Below, in pieces: positions 44,481 through 53,626 of a DNA stretch of 64,000 nucleotides. Position 1 is the stretch's first letter, and each line of letters opens with the position of its first letter. The DNA comes from an uncultured Lachnospiraceae bacterium (lineage in GTDB: Bacteria > Bacillota > Clostridia > Lachnospirales > Lachnospiraceae). The translations under genes were made by a program, and so were the position numbers. The DNA lies in NCBI GenBank assembly GCA_910586015.1, contig CAJUGJ010000014.1:32379-96378 (forward strand), given 5' to 3'. Under the pieces are notes generated by a model. It had not been told where the DNA came from. It saw nothing but the letters and a program-made list of their open reading frames with translations, and did not search any database.

Positions 44481-45749
44481 ATGGAACAGTACAAGATCAA
44501 TACACTTTGTGTACAGGCAGGCTATAAGCCAAAAAATGGAGAGCCAAGAGTTGTTCCAATTTGCCAAAGTACAACCTATAAATATGATTCTAGTGCAACA
44601 GTAGGAAAACTTTTTGATTTAGAAGAGGAAGGATTTTTTTATACAAGAATTGCCAATCCTACTGTAGATGCAGTAGAAAAAAAGATCGCAGCATTAGAAG
44701 GAGGAATCGGTGCAATGTGTACTTCCTCTGGACAGGCAGCGACATTACTTTCTGTATTAAATATTTGTCAGAGTGGAGATCATTTAATTTCATCTTCCGC
44801 AATTTATGGAGGAACGATGAATTTATTTACTGTTACATTAAAAAAACTGGGTATTGAAGTTACATTAATTCACCCTGATGCGTCTGACGAAGAATTTCAG
44901 GCAGCTATACAAAAAAATACAAAACTATTGTTTGTAGAAACTCTTTCAAATCCATCTTTAGTTGTTGCAGATATAGAACGCTTGGCTTTATTTGCACATC
45001 GAAATGGAATTCCTCTGTTTGTAGATAATACATTTGCCACTCCAATTAATTGTCAACCAATTAAGTTTGGTGCAGATGTTGTAATACATTCCACTTCCAA
45101 ATATTTAGATGGTCATGCAGCAGCACTTGGGGGTGTAATTGTAGATGCTGGAACATTTGATTGGAATTCAGAAAAGTTTTTGGGACTTTGTACACCAGAC
45201 GAATCGTATCATGGTATGATTTATACAAAAGCAGCAGGTAAAGCCGCCTTTTTGATGAAAGCAAGAGTACAGTTAATGAGAGATCTGGGTTCAACCCCTT
45301 CCCCAAATAATGCTTTTTTGTTAAATATAGGATTGGAAACACTTCATCTACGGGTTCCACGCCATTGTGAAAATGCCAAAAAAGTCGCAGAATATCTGTC
45401 GAAGGATGAGAGAATTTCTTGGGTAAACTATCCGGGTCTTTCTGGAAATTACTATGAGGATTTAGTGAAAAAATATCTTCCGAATGGAACAAGTGGAGTC
45501 ATTTCATTTGGTATAAAGGGAGGAAGAGAGGCAGCAATGAGATTTATGGATCGACTAAAATTAGCTGCTATTGTAGTTCATGTAGCAGACGCAAGAACAG
45601 GCGTGTTACATCCTGCAAGTACTACCCATCGCCAGCTTACAGATGAGCAACTCATAAAGGCAGGGGTAACTCCAGATTTAATTCGTATGTCAGTTGGAAT
45701 TGAAGACGCTGAAGATATTATAGACGATATCAAACAGGCACTTGCATAA
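44481..45749 (+). CDS. O-acetylhomoserine sulfhydrylase-type Cys/Met metabolism PLP enzyme
   Basis: PLP enzyme of the trans-sulfuration family, 422 residues. K207 in HSTSKYLDGHAAALGG binds PLP; RIANPTVDAVEKKIAALEGG, FVETLSNPSLVVADIERLA and the C-terminal HPASTTHRQL are typical of O-acetyl-L-homoserine sulfhydrylases, which make homocysteine from O-acetylhomoserine and sulfide. Methionine gamma-lyase is a close alternative and cannot be excluded by motif alone. GGGGGAAGTG lies upstream. No SAM riboswitch or T-box precedes it. Confidence 0.85.
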   Translation: MEQYKINTLCVQAGYKPKNGEPRVVPICQSTTYKYDSSATVGKLFDLEEEGFFYTRIANPTVDAVEKKIAALEGGIGAMCTSSGQAATLLSVLNICQSGDHLISSSAIYGGTMNLFTVTLKKLGIEVTLIHPDASDEEFQAAIQKNTKLLFVETLSNPSLVVADIERLALFAHRNGIPLFVDNTFATPINCQPIKFGADVVIHSTSKYLDGHAAALGGVIVDAGTFDWNSEKFLGLCTPDESYHGMIYTKAAGKAAFLMKARVQLMRDLGSTPSPNNAFLLNIGLETLHLRVPRHCENAKKVAEYLSKDERISWVNYPGLSGNYYEDLVKKYLPNGTSGVISFGIKGGREAAMRFMDRLKLAAIVVHVADARTGVLHPASTTHRQLTDEQLIKAGVTPDLIRMSVGIEDAEDIIDDIKQALA

Positions 45750-45820
45750 TTTTAATTGGAAAACAGCATACTATCTTTGAAAAATATTGCGATGATTTAG
45801 ATAAAGGATAGGAGGCTGTT

Positions 45821-46546
45821 ATGCAAAATAAAGAACCACAAAAAGATATAGAAGGAAATAAACAAGAGAAAGAAGAAGAAAAACTAAAAGATGAAAAAAT
45901 TTCAGAATATGGACAAGTGACACTAGAAAAAAATAAGGAACAACATAGAATTCACTTACTTACTATTATTGGAGAAATTGAAGGACACGAATGTCTTCCA
46001 CAACAAACAAAGACAACAAAATATGAGCATGTTCTTCCACAACTTGCAGCCATTGAGGACAGTTCTGAAATTGATGGATTACTTCTTTTAATTAATACAG
46101 TGGGAGGAGATGTTTCGGCAGGGCTTGCACTAGCTGAAATGATTGCTTCTCTTAGTAAACCTAAAGTATCTTTAGTATTAGGTGACAGTCATTCTATTGG
46201 AGTACCACTTGCTGTTTCCACTGATTGGTCTTTTATTGTTCCTACAGGAACAATGATTATCCATCCTGTTCGTATGAATGGTACAGTCATTGGTGCTCCT
46301 CAGACATATGAATATTTTAAACTGATTCAGGATCGAATCGTTGGATTTATCTCTGAACACTCAAATGTAAAAAAGAGACGATTAGAAGAAATGATGATGA
46401 AAACAGGAATTTTAACAAAGGATTTAGGTACGATTTTAGTTGGACAAGATGCAGTAACAGAAGGATTAATTGATGAGGTAGGGGGAATAAGGGAAGCAAT
46501 GAATACCCTACACACCATGATTGAAAAACAAAAAGAAAAAAAGTAA
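45821..46546 (+). CDS. tepA: TepA-like ClpP-fold serine peptidase
   Basis: 241 residues. A charged Glu/Lys-rich N-terminus (about 40 residues) precedes a ClpP/crotonase fold. Catalytic serine S125 is in GDSHSIGVPLAVS and histidine H148 in TMIIHPVRM; GLLLLINTVGGDVSAGLALAEMIAS is the oxyanion region. Translocation-enhancing protein TepA is encoded near spoIIIE in Bacillus, and an FtsK/SpoIIIE gene lies two genes downstream here. AGGAGG precedes the ATG. Confidence 0.85.
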   Translation: MQNKEPQKDIEGNKQEKEEEKLKDEKISEYGQVTLEKNKEQHRIHLLTIIGEIEGHECLPQQTKTTKYEHVLPQLAAIEDSSEIDGLLLLINTVGGDVSAGLALAEMIASLSKPKVSLVLGDSHSIGVPLAVSTDWSFIVPTGTMIIHPVRMNGTVIGAPQTYEYFKLIQDRIVGFISEHSNVKKRRLEEMMMKTGILTKDLGTILVGQDAVTEGLIDEVGGIREAMNTLHTMIEKQKEKK

Positions 46547-46549
46547 ACA

Positions 46550-46587
46550 AAAAGCACAGAAAGAGAAAAACTCTACTCTGTGCTTTT
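46550..46587 (+). terminator. Intrinsic terminator after tepA
   Basis: AAAAGCACAGA (46550-46560) pairs perfectly with TCTGTGCTTTT (46577-46587), and AGAG/CTCT extends the stem inside. The T-run is short and part of the stem. Confidence 0.75.
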
Positions 46588-46606
46588 ATAAATGGGTACA
46601 TTTTGC

Positions 46607-46635
46607 TTGTATTTCTTAAAGATCTAACGTATAAT
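46607..46635 (+). promoter_or_regulatory. Promoter of uppP
   Basis: TTGTAT (46607-46612), a 17-base spacer and TATAAT (46630-46635), 83 bases before the uppP start. Confidence 0.7.
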
Positions 46636-46718
46636 ATACAGTGCATTATTTGTACTTTTTCCATTGTTTGGTATAAAAGTAAACTATAAAATTCTAATAA
46701 AAAGAAAGGAGAGAAAAA

Positions 46719-47546
46719 ATGCCAGATTTTATGGAACTGCTGAAAGTAATATTGATTGGAATTGTAGAAGGAATTACAGAATGGCTTCCAGTCAGTAGCA
46801 CAGGTCATATTATTTTATTAGATGAAGTAATTCAGTTAAAGGCAAGTGCTGAATTTAAAGAAATGTTTGATGTTGTAATTCAACTTGGAGCAATTTTAGC
46901 AGTTGTAGTATTGTATTTTAAAAAATTATGGCCATTTTCTACGAAAGAAAAATATTGGATAAAAGAAGATACCTTTCAACTTTGGTTTCGGATTTTAGTA
47001 GCTTGTATTCCAGCTGGAGTGATTGGAATTTTATTTGATGACAAAATTAATGAACTATTTTATAATCCACAGACAATTTGTATTACTTTGATCCTTTATG
47101 GAGTTTTATTTCTTTTCGTAGAACATAATGGTTTTGAAGAACATACAAAAATTAAAAAACTTTCGCAAATTACATATCCCTTTGCATTTTTAGTTGGAGT
47201 ATTTCAAGTTCTTGCTTTAATTCCGGGAACTTCACGTTCAGGAGCAACAATTATTGGAGCAATGCTTTTTGGAGCTTCTCGCTATGTGGCAGCAGAATTT
47301 ACCTTTTTTCTAGCTATTCCAGTTATGTTTGGAGCAAGCTTAATCAAATTACTTAAATTTGGATTTCACTTTTCTCAAACAGAAATCATTATTTTATCAG
47401 TAGGAATGATAACAGCTTTTGTTGTTTCTATAGCAGCGATTAAATTTCTTATGGGCTATATTAAAAAGCATAACTTTAAAATATTTGGATGGTATCGAAT
47501 TATACTTGGAGTTTTAGTAGGGGCTTATTTCTTGTTTATAAAGTAG
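46719..47546 (+). CDS. uppP: Undecaprenyl-diphosphatase UppP (BacA)
   Basis: Integral membrane enzyme recycling undecaprenyl pyrophosphate for wall synthesis; extra copies give bacitracin resistance. 275 residues, about eight helices. Catalytic motifs are GIVEGITEWLPVSSTGHIIL near the N-terminus and IPGTSRSGATIIGAMLFG in the second half. AAAGGAGAG lies before the ATG. It has its own promoter between terminator and ftsK. Confidence 0.95.
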   Translation: MPDFMELLKVILIGIVEGITEWLPVSSTGHIILLDEVIQLKASAEFKEMFDVVIQLGAILAVVVLYFKKLWPFSTKEKYWIKEDTFQLWFRILVACIPAGVIGILFDDKINELFYNPQTICITLILYGVLFLFVEHNGFEEHTKIKKLSQITYPFAFLVGVFQVLALIPGTSRSGATIIGAMLFGASRYVAAEFTFFLAIPVMFGASLIKLLKFGFHFSQTEIIILSVGMITAFVVSIAAIKFLMGYIKKHNFKIFGWYRIILGVLVGAYFLFIK

Positions 47547-47585
47547 AAGTAAGTAAACAGTAAAAAAGAAGAAATGAGGTTAATT

Positions 47586-50417
47586 ATGGCAGCCAAAAAT
47601 AACCCCAAATCATCAAAAACACATAAAAAATCTACAGGCAATAATAAAAATTCAGTACGAAAGGTAAATAAAAAAGAAGAAGATAAAATGGAAAATAAAG
47701 AGGAATTTATAAATGAGGTCTATCTGATGATTACCTTAGTAATTTCCTTACTCTTATTTTTAAGTTATATTAATTTATGTGGTCCAGTTGGGAAAATCTT
47801 AAACACGATTGTGTTTGGAACAATGGGACTATTAGGATATCTTTTTCCTTTTGCTCTATTTTTTGGTGTTGCTTTTGGTTTATCTAACAAAGGAAGTCGT
47901 ATAGCAACAAGAAGACTTATCTCTGGAATTGGAATCTGTTTTGTTTTAACTTCTCTAATTCAAATGATAAGTGGATTTGATAAAACGATTGGAATTATTG
48001 GATATTTTAAACAATGTGCAAGTAAAAGAAATGGTGGCGGATTATTGGGAAGCCTGTTTTTAAAACTACTATATCCAAGTGTTGGAGTAGTAGCGACAGC
48101 AATCATTTTAATTGCCTTACTTATTATCTTTATTGTTTTATTTACAGGAAAGACAATGCTTTTCTTTTTACAGCAGATCGGAATAAAAACTACAGAATGG
48201 TTTCCAAAAGAAGAAATAATAGAAGAAGAGGAACAAGATAGTTTATGGGAAGAAGACAATAAATTTGACAAGGAGGGAAAAGAACGTCGACCAGCAAAAA
48301 TTATTACATTACAACAAAGAAAAAAAGAAGAATTAAAAGAGGAAAAAAAGAGTAATAACTCCATTCATAAAGTTCAAAATAAAAGTAATATAGAAATGGA
48401 AGAAATTACATCTTATGAGCAACAAAATTTTCCTATTATTGGAGATTATCAAAAATTAGATGAGGAAGAGAAAAAAGAAAATCAAATATATGAAGAAGAA
48501 TTAAAAAGAAAATTTGGTACACAAGAAAAAAGCGCTACTTTAGAAATAATGCCTTACAAGGGAATTGCTGACATGACAGAGATCTCTCAAGTACAAGAAC
48601 CACAACAAAAAGACGAAGAAAATACTTCCTCTTTTGAAATAGATAGTATATCAGATATATCTATCTTTTCTTCTAAAACAGATAGTATACTAGAAACACC
48701 TGTTATGTCTTCTAAGACAGATACTGTATCAGAGACACCTGTTATGTCTATTAAAATAGATACTGTATCAGATATACCAGTATTTTCTGATAAGATAGAC
48801 ACAACATCAGATATATCAGACCTATCAGCTCTTCCTATTGATATAGAAAAATTATCGAAAGAGGATAAACAAGTTCCTATACAAAAACCGAAAGAACCAT
48901 TACAACCGAAAGAAGTAGAAGTGACAGAAATTATATGCAAACCAGAAGAGCGCCCATTTATTCTTCCCTCTACACAGTTACTTTCCAAACCAAGGATAAG
49001 TCAAAAAGCAATGACAGAGCAGGAATTAAAAGAAACGGCAATGAAATTACAAAGTACCTTAGAAAGTTTTGGAGTGAGAGTGACTGTAACAAATGTAAGT
49101 TGTGGACCAGCTGTAACAAGATATGAATTACAGCCAGAACAAGGGGTAAAGGTAAGTAAAATTACAAGTCTTTCGGATGATATTAAATTAAATCTGGCAG
49201 CTTCTGATATTCGAATCGAAGCACCTATTTCTGGAAAAGCAGCAGTGGGAATTGAAGTACCAAATAAAGAAACTTCATCTGTATTACTTAGAGAAATTTT
49301 AGATCATAAAGAGTTTAAAGATCATAAATCTAAGATTGCATTTGCAGTCGGCAAAGATATCAGTGGACAGCCAGTTGTTACAGATATTGGGAAAATGCCA
49401 CATCTTCTAATTGCTGGTGCAACTGGTTCTGGAAAATCAGTCTGTATTAATACTTTGATTATGAGTATTCTTTATAAAGCAAAACCATCAGAAGTTCGAT
49501 TAATTATGATAGATCCAAAAGTAGTTGAGTTAAGTATTTATAACGGAATTCCTCATTTATTAATTCCAGTCGTTACTGATCCAAAACAAGCGTCAGCAGC
49601 ATTAAATTGGGCAGTGACAGAAATGACAGATCGTTATAAAAAATTTGCACAATTAGGAGTAAGAGATTTGAGAGGCTATAATGAAAAAATTTCTGAAATT
49701 GAAGAATCAAATGATCCAAAGTATGAAAAATTGCCACAAATTGTTATTATTGTAGATGAACTTGCAGATTTGATGATGGTTGCCTCGAATGAAGTAGAAA
49801 CAGCTATCTGTCGTCTAGCACAGATGGCAAGAGCTGCAGGACTACATTTAATTATTGCAACGCAACGTCCATCTGTTAATGTAATTACAGGTGTAATTAA
49901 AGCAAATATTCCTTCAAGAATTGCGTTTGCGGTTTCTTCTGCAGTTGATTCCAGAACAATTATTGATTCTGGAGGAGCAGAGAGTTTACTTGGAAGAGGA
50001 GATATGTTATTTTTTCCTTCTGGAATTCCAAAACCAATTCGAGTTCAGGGAGCTTTTATTTCAGATAAAGAAGTCAGTGAAGTAGTAGATTATTTAAAAG
50101 AACAAAACGGACAGACAGAATATAACGATAAACTTAGTGAACATATTTTAGGAGGAGAATCTTCTGAAAATGGAGGAACAAGTTCAGCAAATGATTTAGA
50201 TGATTATTTTGTTGAAGCAGGAAGATTTATTATTGAAAAAGAAAAAGCTTCTATTGGAATGTTACAAAGAGTTTATAAGATTGGGTTTAACAGAGCAGCA
50301 AGAATTATGGATCAGTTAGCACAGGCAGGAGTAGTAGGACCAGAGGAAGGAACAAAACCGAGAAAAATCTTAATGACAATGGAGGAATTTGAGCAATATA
50401 TAGAAGAATATCTTTAG
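47586..50417 (+). CDS. ftsK: FtsK/SpoIIIE DNA translocase
   Basis: ATP-driven chromosome pump at the division or sporulation septum, about 943 residues. The ATG at 47586 follows TGAGGT and is preferred over 47574. Four membrane helices cover about residues 45-200, then a low-complexity linker with 13-residue repeats (residues about 350-415). The motor has LIAGATGSGKSVCINTLI (Walker A), VIIVDELADLMM (Walker B) and IIATQRPSVNVITG. The gamma DNA-reading domain ends the protein (FNRAARIMDQLAQAGVVG). Whether it is the sporulation or vegetative paralogue is not decided. Confidence 0.93.
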   Translation: MAAKNNPKSSKTHKKSTGNNKNSVRKVNKKEEDKMENKEEFINEVYLMITLVISLLLFLSYINLCGPVGKILNTIVFGTMGLLGYLFPFALFFGVAFGLSNKGSRIATRRLISGIGICFVLTSLIQMISGFDKTIGIIGYFKQCASKRNGGGLLGSLFLKLLYPSVGVVATAIILIALLIIFIVLFTGKTMLFFLQQIGIKTTEWFPKEEIIEEEEQDSLWEEDNKFDKEGKERRPAKIITLQQRKKEELKEEKKSNNSIHKVQNKSNIEMEEITSYEQQNFPIIGDYQKLDEEEKKENQIYEEELKRKFGTQEKSATLEIMPYKGIADMTEISQVQEPQQKDEENTSSFEIDSISDISIFSSKTDSILETPVMSSKTDTVSETPVMSIKIDTVSDIPVFSDKIDTTSDISDLSALPIDIEKLSKEDKQVPIQKPKEPLQPKEVEVTEIICKPEERPFILPSTQLLSKPRISQKAMTEQELKETAMKLQSTLESFGVRVTVTNVSCGPAVTRYELQPEQGVKVSKITSLSDDIKLNLAASDIRIEAPISGKAAVGIEVPNKETSSVLLREILDHKEFKDHKSKIAFAVGKDISGQPVVTDIGKMPHLLIAGATGSGKSVCINTLIMSILYKAKPSEVRLIMIDPKVVELSIYNGIPHLLIPVVTDPKQASAALNWAVTEMTDRYKKFAQLGVRDLRGYNEKISEIEESNDPKYEKLPQIVIIVDELADLMMVASNEVETAICRLAQMARAAGLHLIIATQRPSVNVITGVIKANIPSRIAFAVSSAVDSRTIIDSGGAESLLGRGDMLFFPSGIPKPIRVQGAFISDKEVSEVVDYLKEQNGQTEYNDKLSEHILGGESSENGGTSSANDLDDYFVEAGRFIIEKEKASIGMLQRVYKIGFNRAARIMDQLAQAGVVGPEEGTKPRKILMTMEEFEQYIEEYL
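48630..48824 (+). repeat. Five degenerate 39-bp repeats in the ftsK linker
   Basis: Thirteen-residue units such as SSKTDSILETPVM, SSKTDTVSETPVM and SIKIDTVSDIPVF, preceded and followed by weaker copies. They lie in the disordered linker between membrane and motor domains. The period equals that of the infB repeats, but the sequences are unrelated. Confidence 0.8.
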
Positions 50418-50437
50418 AAAAACGCTCAAAAAGAAAA

Positions 50438-51343
50438 ATGATGAAAGCTTGGATGGTAGTCAATGAGTATTTAAGGACAAAAAAGTTTAAGGAATTAGAT
50501 CAACTTTTAGAACAAGCAGCACAACATTTAGGAATTGAAATTGAGGTATTTTATAATTCGGAACTTCCAATTTATTATGGTATTTCTCCAAAAGATTATT
50601 TTTCAATGTTTGGTCTGACTGTACCGGATTTTGTTTTATTTTGGGATAAAGATGTCAGATTGGCAACATGGTTAACATCTTTAGGACTTTTAGTTTATAA
50701 TAGTGCACAATCTATTGCCTTATGTGATGATAAATCGGCAACTCATCAAAGATTGTCCAAGGCAGGAATTGATATGCCAAAAACAATTGCAGCACCGTTT
50801 ACGTATGAAACAGTTGGATATTCCAATTATAACTTTTTAACTACAATAAAAGAACAATTAGGATTTCCTATGGTAGTAAAGGAAAGTTTCGGATCTTTTG
50901 GAGCACAGGTATATTTAGCAAAAGATGAGGAAGAGTTATTGGAAATTGTAAAAAATATCGGAACAAAACCAATGATTTTTCAGAAATTAATAACTTCCAG
51001 TATAGGAAGAGATCTTCGCCTACAAGTGGTAGGTGATAAAGTAGTTGCAGGAATGTATCGCTTTTCAGAACAAGGAGATTTTCGAGCAAATTTATCGAAT
51101 GGAGGAAGTGCAAGAGCTTATCAGGCAAAGGAAAAAGAGGAAGAGTTAGCAGTAAAGAGCTGTAAGCTGTTAGGGTTAAGCTTTGCAGGAGTGGATTTGC
51201 TTTTTGGAGAAGATGGGAATTTTTTAGTGTGTGAAGTGAATTCCAATGCTCATTTTAAAACCATATTAGAATGTACCAATATAGATGTTGCGACAGAGAT
51301 CCTAAATTATTTAATTAAGGAAGTAAAAAAGTATAGGGAGTAA
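50438..51343 (+). CDS. RimK-like ATP-grasp ligase, first of a tandem pair
   Basis: 301 residues with the ATP-grasp layout: a pre-ATP domain ending in LVYNSAQSIALCDDKSATHQRL, then GFPMVVKESFGSFGAQVYL (grasp loop), MIFQKLI, DLRLQVVGDKVVAGMYR and the metal site in FLVCEVNSNAHFKTILECT. The RimK family ligates amino acids (often Glu) to carboxylates of proteins or small molecules. The ribosome site is poor (AAAAAGAAAA), and it starts 20 bases after ftsK, suggesting coupling. ATG 50441 is an equal alternative. Substrate unknown. Confidence 0.8.
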   Translation: MMKAWMVVNEYLRTKKFKELDQLLEQAAQHLGIEIEVFYNSELPIYYGISPKDYFSMFGLTVPDFVLFWDKDVRLATWLTSLGLLVYNSAQSIALCDDKSATHQRLSKAGIDMPKTIAAPFTYETVGYSNYNFLTTIKEQLGFPMVVKESFGSFGAQVYLAKDEEELLEIVKNIGTKPMIFQKLITSSIGRDLRLQVVGDKVVAGMYRFSEQGDFRANLSNGGSARAYQAKEKEEELAVKSCKLLGLSFAGVDLLFGEDGNFLVCEVNSNAHFKTILECTNIDVATEILNYLIKEVKKYRE

Positions 51344-51345
51344 CT

Positions 51346-52206
51346 ATGAAAAGTACAAACAGACGGTTATGGCTGATTTATCAACAGGCAGATGTTAAAA
51401 AAAATCAATGGTATATCGAAGAATATATTCGAATTGGAAAAGAATTGGGCTTAAAAGTCGAACTGATTTTGATTGAGGAACTTATATTTGGAGTTAAAAA
51501 TAATACTTGGTTTGTCGGACAAAAAGGAAAACTAGAAGAACCTCCAGAATTTGCAATTATACGGACTATATATCCATTATTATCAAGACACTTAGAACAA
51601 ATGGGGGTGCGAGTATTTAATTCTTCTAAGGTATCAGAAATTTGTAATGATAAGGCAAGAACATATCAATATATAGCAAAGCTACAGATTCCAATGATAG
51701 ACACCATGTTTGTAAAAAATTCAATGGTGACACAGTATCGAAGTGAATATCAGGCACAATATGTCATAAAAGCAGTAGATGGTCATGGAGGAGGACAAGT
51801 CTTTTGTGTAGAGGAAAAAGAAGACTTTCCTGTATTTGAAAGAGTTGGCTATTCAGATACAGTATTTCAGCCTCTTATTGGAACAAAACATCAAGATTTA
51901 AGAGTATATGTACTTGGAAAAAGAATTTTAGCTGGAATCTTACGTACAGCAAAAGAGGGATTTAAATCTAATTTTTCACTGGGAGGAACCGTTCATACTT
52001 ATTCGTTGTCAGAACAAGAAACTGCATTAGTTCAAAAAATTATCGATCAGTTCGAGTTTGGATTGGTAGGAATTGATTTTTTAATTGGAGAAAGTGGAGA
52101 ACTAATTTTTAATGAAATTGAGGATGTAGTAGGAGCACGTATGTTATATCAGTGTACTAAAATTGATTTAGTAAGGGAATATTTGACCTTTTTAATATCC
52201 TCTTAA
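51346..52206 (+). CDS. RimK-like ATP-grasp ligase, second of a tandem pair
   Basis: 286 residues, starting 3 bases after its paralogue. It keeps the same order: FNSSKVSEICNDKARTYQYI, QYVIKAVDGHGGGQVF, VFQPLIGTKHQDLRVYVLG and LIFNEIEDVVGARMLYQ, where the usual ExN metal motif reads NEIED. The two chains are only moderately alike, so they may form a heterodimer or act in sequence on one substrate. It is the last chromosomal gene before the integrated element; its stop lies 114 bases from the integrase stop. Confidence 0.78.
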   Translation: MKSTNRRLWLIYQQADVKKNQWYIEEYIRIGKELGLKVELILIEELIFGVKNNTWFVGQKGKLEEPPEFAIIRTIYPLLSRHLEQMGVRVFNSSKVSEICNDKARTYQYIAKLQIPMIDTMFVKNSMVTQYRSEYQAQYVIKAVDGHGGGQVFCVEEKEDFPVFERVGYSDTVFQPLIGTKHQDLRVYVLGKRILAGILRTAKEGFKSNFSLGGTVHTYSLSEQETALVQKIIDQFEFGLVGIDFLIGESGELIFNEIEDVVGARMLYQCTKIDLVREYLTFLISS

Positions 52207-52216
52207 AAATTAATAG

Positions 52217-52319
52217 TTTCATAAGATATGAAATCATATAAAAATCGTTTATTTATGCGGGTTTAGCAAGATGTAAATAATTACAAACGATACTTCACTA
52301 ATAACACATTAATAACACA
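52217..52319. other. Probable element boundary with 11-bp direct repeats
   Basis: The gap between the last host gene and the integrase has a short hairpin (TTTCATA/TATGAAA, 52217-52233) and two copies of TAATAACACA in an 11-base period (52299-52308, 52310-52319). Such repeats next to an integrase gene can be arm-type binding sites. The attachment core cannot be defined without the other end. Confidence 0.35.
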
Positions 52320-52357
52320 GTTATGGGAGTTTTTGAATCCACTCCCGTAACTGTGTT
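52314..52357 (-). terminator. Stem-loop over the integrase stop codon
   Basis: A 17-pair stem (52314-52330 with 52341-52357, one G-T type pair) covers the last codons and stop of the integrase. It lacks a long T-run, so it may protect the 3' end or block convergent transcription. Confidence 0.5.
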
Positions 52358-53415
52358 ACTGTTTTATGGATATAAACTTTGTTATCTAAAGTCTTAGAAG
52401 CATGTCCCATTAAACGATCCTGAATCACTTCTGGAGTGCCGATATCACTTAACCAAGAAGCAAAGGTATGCCGACAGTCATGTAAGGTATACCTTTGAGA
52501 TAATCCATAACGAGTAAGTACAGTACGAAATCGTTTCTTTATACTAGAATAAGATAGAGGAGTCGTACCAGATGTAAAGAAATAGCTGCCAGACTGAGAA
52601 TAAAAATAATGCACAAATTCCTGAATAAAGGGATGGATCGGAAGGATTCTATCTTTTCCTGCTGCTGTCTTTTTTCCACCTGTCATAGTAAGATCAGAAA
52701 AAGAAATTGCTGTTTTGGGAAGTTCGGTCAGTTCGGTTGCTCTCCATCCAGTATATAAATAAATAAAAATCATTTTAACATCATCATCATACGTATGCTT
52801 GCGTAATATATCAATATCACTATCTAAAAAGCGAATTCCATGTTCATCATCCTCTGGAATCTCGATTTTCACCCCTTGAGAGGCATTGATTCGAGTGATT
52901 CCTGCACGGGCAGCAAAGTCATACATTTGATGAAATAGAGAGACGATAAGCTCTAAAGAAGCATGTTTGAGAGTACACTGGTTTACGGTACGCTGCAAAT
53001 CGACAGTAGTAAGATCTAAAAATCGCTTTTGATGGAGAGCAGCTACATTTTTAAAGGCAGCAGCCGTACTATTTCGAGAAGCAACAGAATAGGAGCGTTT
53101 GGAATGTTCGTATTTATCCGCAAAGAACGCCTGATAGACCTCCTCAAATGTAATATTTCTATTTTGAAGATTATAGGGTTCTTTATGATACTCCATTAGA
53201 GCTTCCATCGCTGTGATGCGATCGGGATATGTTCCTAGACAGTCATATAGATAGCTTCCTTTTTCCGATAGTTTTGGATTTACACCAACCCAATAAGGAT
53301 TACGACGGTTTCCAGATAAAACACGAATAGTTCCATAGCCATTTGGTAACTTCATTTCTTGATGACGATAGTTTTTTCGATTCCGTTTCCTAGATGTTTT
53401 CGACTGTAATTTCAT
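52321..53415 (-). CDS. int: Tyrosine site-specific integrase
   Basis: 364 residues, leftward, catalysing integration and excision of the element. The N-terminus (about 20-95) is an arm-binding AP2-like region (PNGYGTIRVLSGNRRNPYWVGVN), followed by a SAM-like core-binding domain and the catalytic domain. The active site is complete: R225 in TGWRATEL, H312 and R315 in HDCRHTF, H338 in MGHAS and Y348 in KVYIH. It resembles integrases of Lachnospiraceae prophages and integrative elements. A consensus promoter lies upstream. Confidence 0.92.
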   Translation of the reverse strand: MKLQSKTSRKRNRKNYRHQEMKLPNGYGTIRVLSGNRRNPYWVGVNPKLSEKGSYLYDCLGTYPDRITAMEALMEYHKEPYNLQNRNITFEEVYQAFFADKYEHSKRSYSVASRNSTAAAFKNVAALHQKRFLDLTTVDLQRTVNQCTLKHASLELIVSLFHQMYDFAARAGITRINASQGVKIEIPEDDEHGIRFLDSDIDILRKHTYDDDVKMIFIYLYTGWRATELTELPKTAISFSDLTMTGGKKTAAGKDRILPIHPFIQEFVHYFYSQSGSYFFTSGTTPLSYSSIKKRFRTVLTRYGLSQRYTLHDCRHTFASWLSDIGTPEVIQDRLMGHASKTLDNKVYIHKTVTQLREWIQKLP

Positions 53416-53456
53416 GATCCTTTCAAACTCTCTTTCTCGATATTTTGTATCAGTTT

Positions 53457-53485
53457 ATTATAATTGCTTTAAGATATCGTTTCAA
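53457..53485 (-). promoter_or_regulatory. Integrase promoter
   Basis: On the minus strand TTGAAA (53480-53485), a 17-base spacer and TATAAT (53457-53462), about 42 bases before the integrase start. Confidence 0.7.
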
Positions 53486-53540
53486 TACAATCCATATAAA
53501 CTATAAAAGTATTAATAAATTTTTATTTTTAAACTATAAA

Positions 53541-53572
53541 ATAAAAAATACCCTGATTTTTTCATAAATCAG
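53541..53572 (-). terminator. Terminator of the DUF3800 transcript
   Basis: Minus strand: CTGATTT (53566-53572) pairs with AAATCAG (53553-53559) around six bases, then GGTATTTTTTAT. It lies 55 bases past the DUF3800 stop. Confidence 0.7.
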
Positions 53573-53626
53573 AGCAGCATCTATTTTAAATAATATAGAT
53601 ATTATAGGTTTGTTATTCTATTGAGT

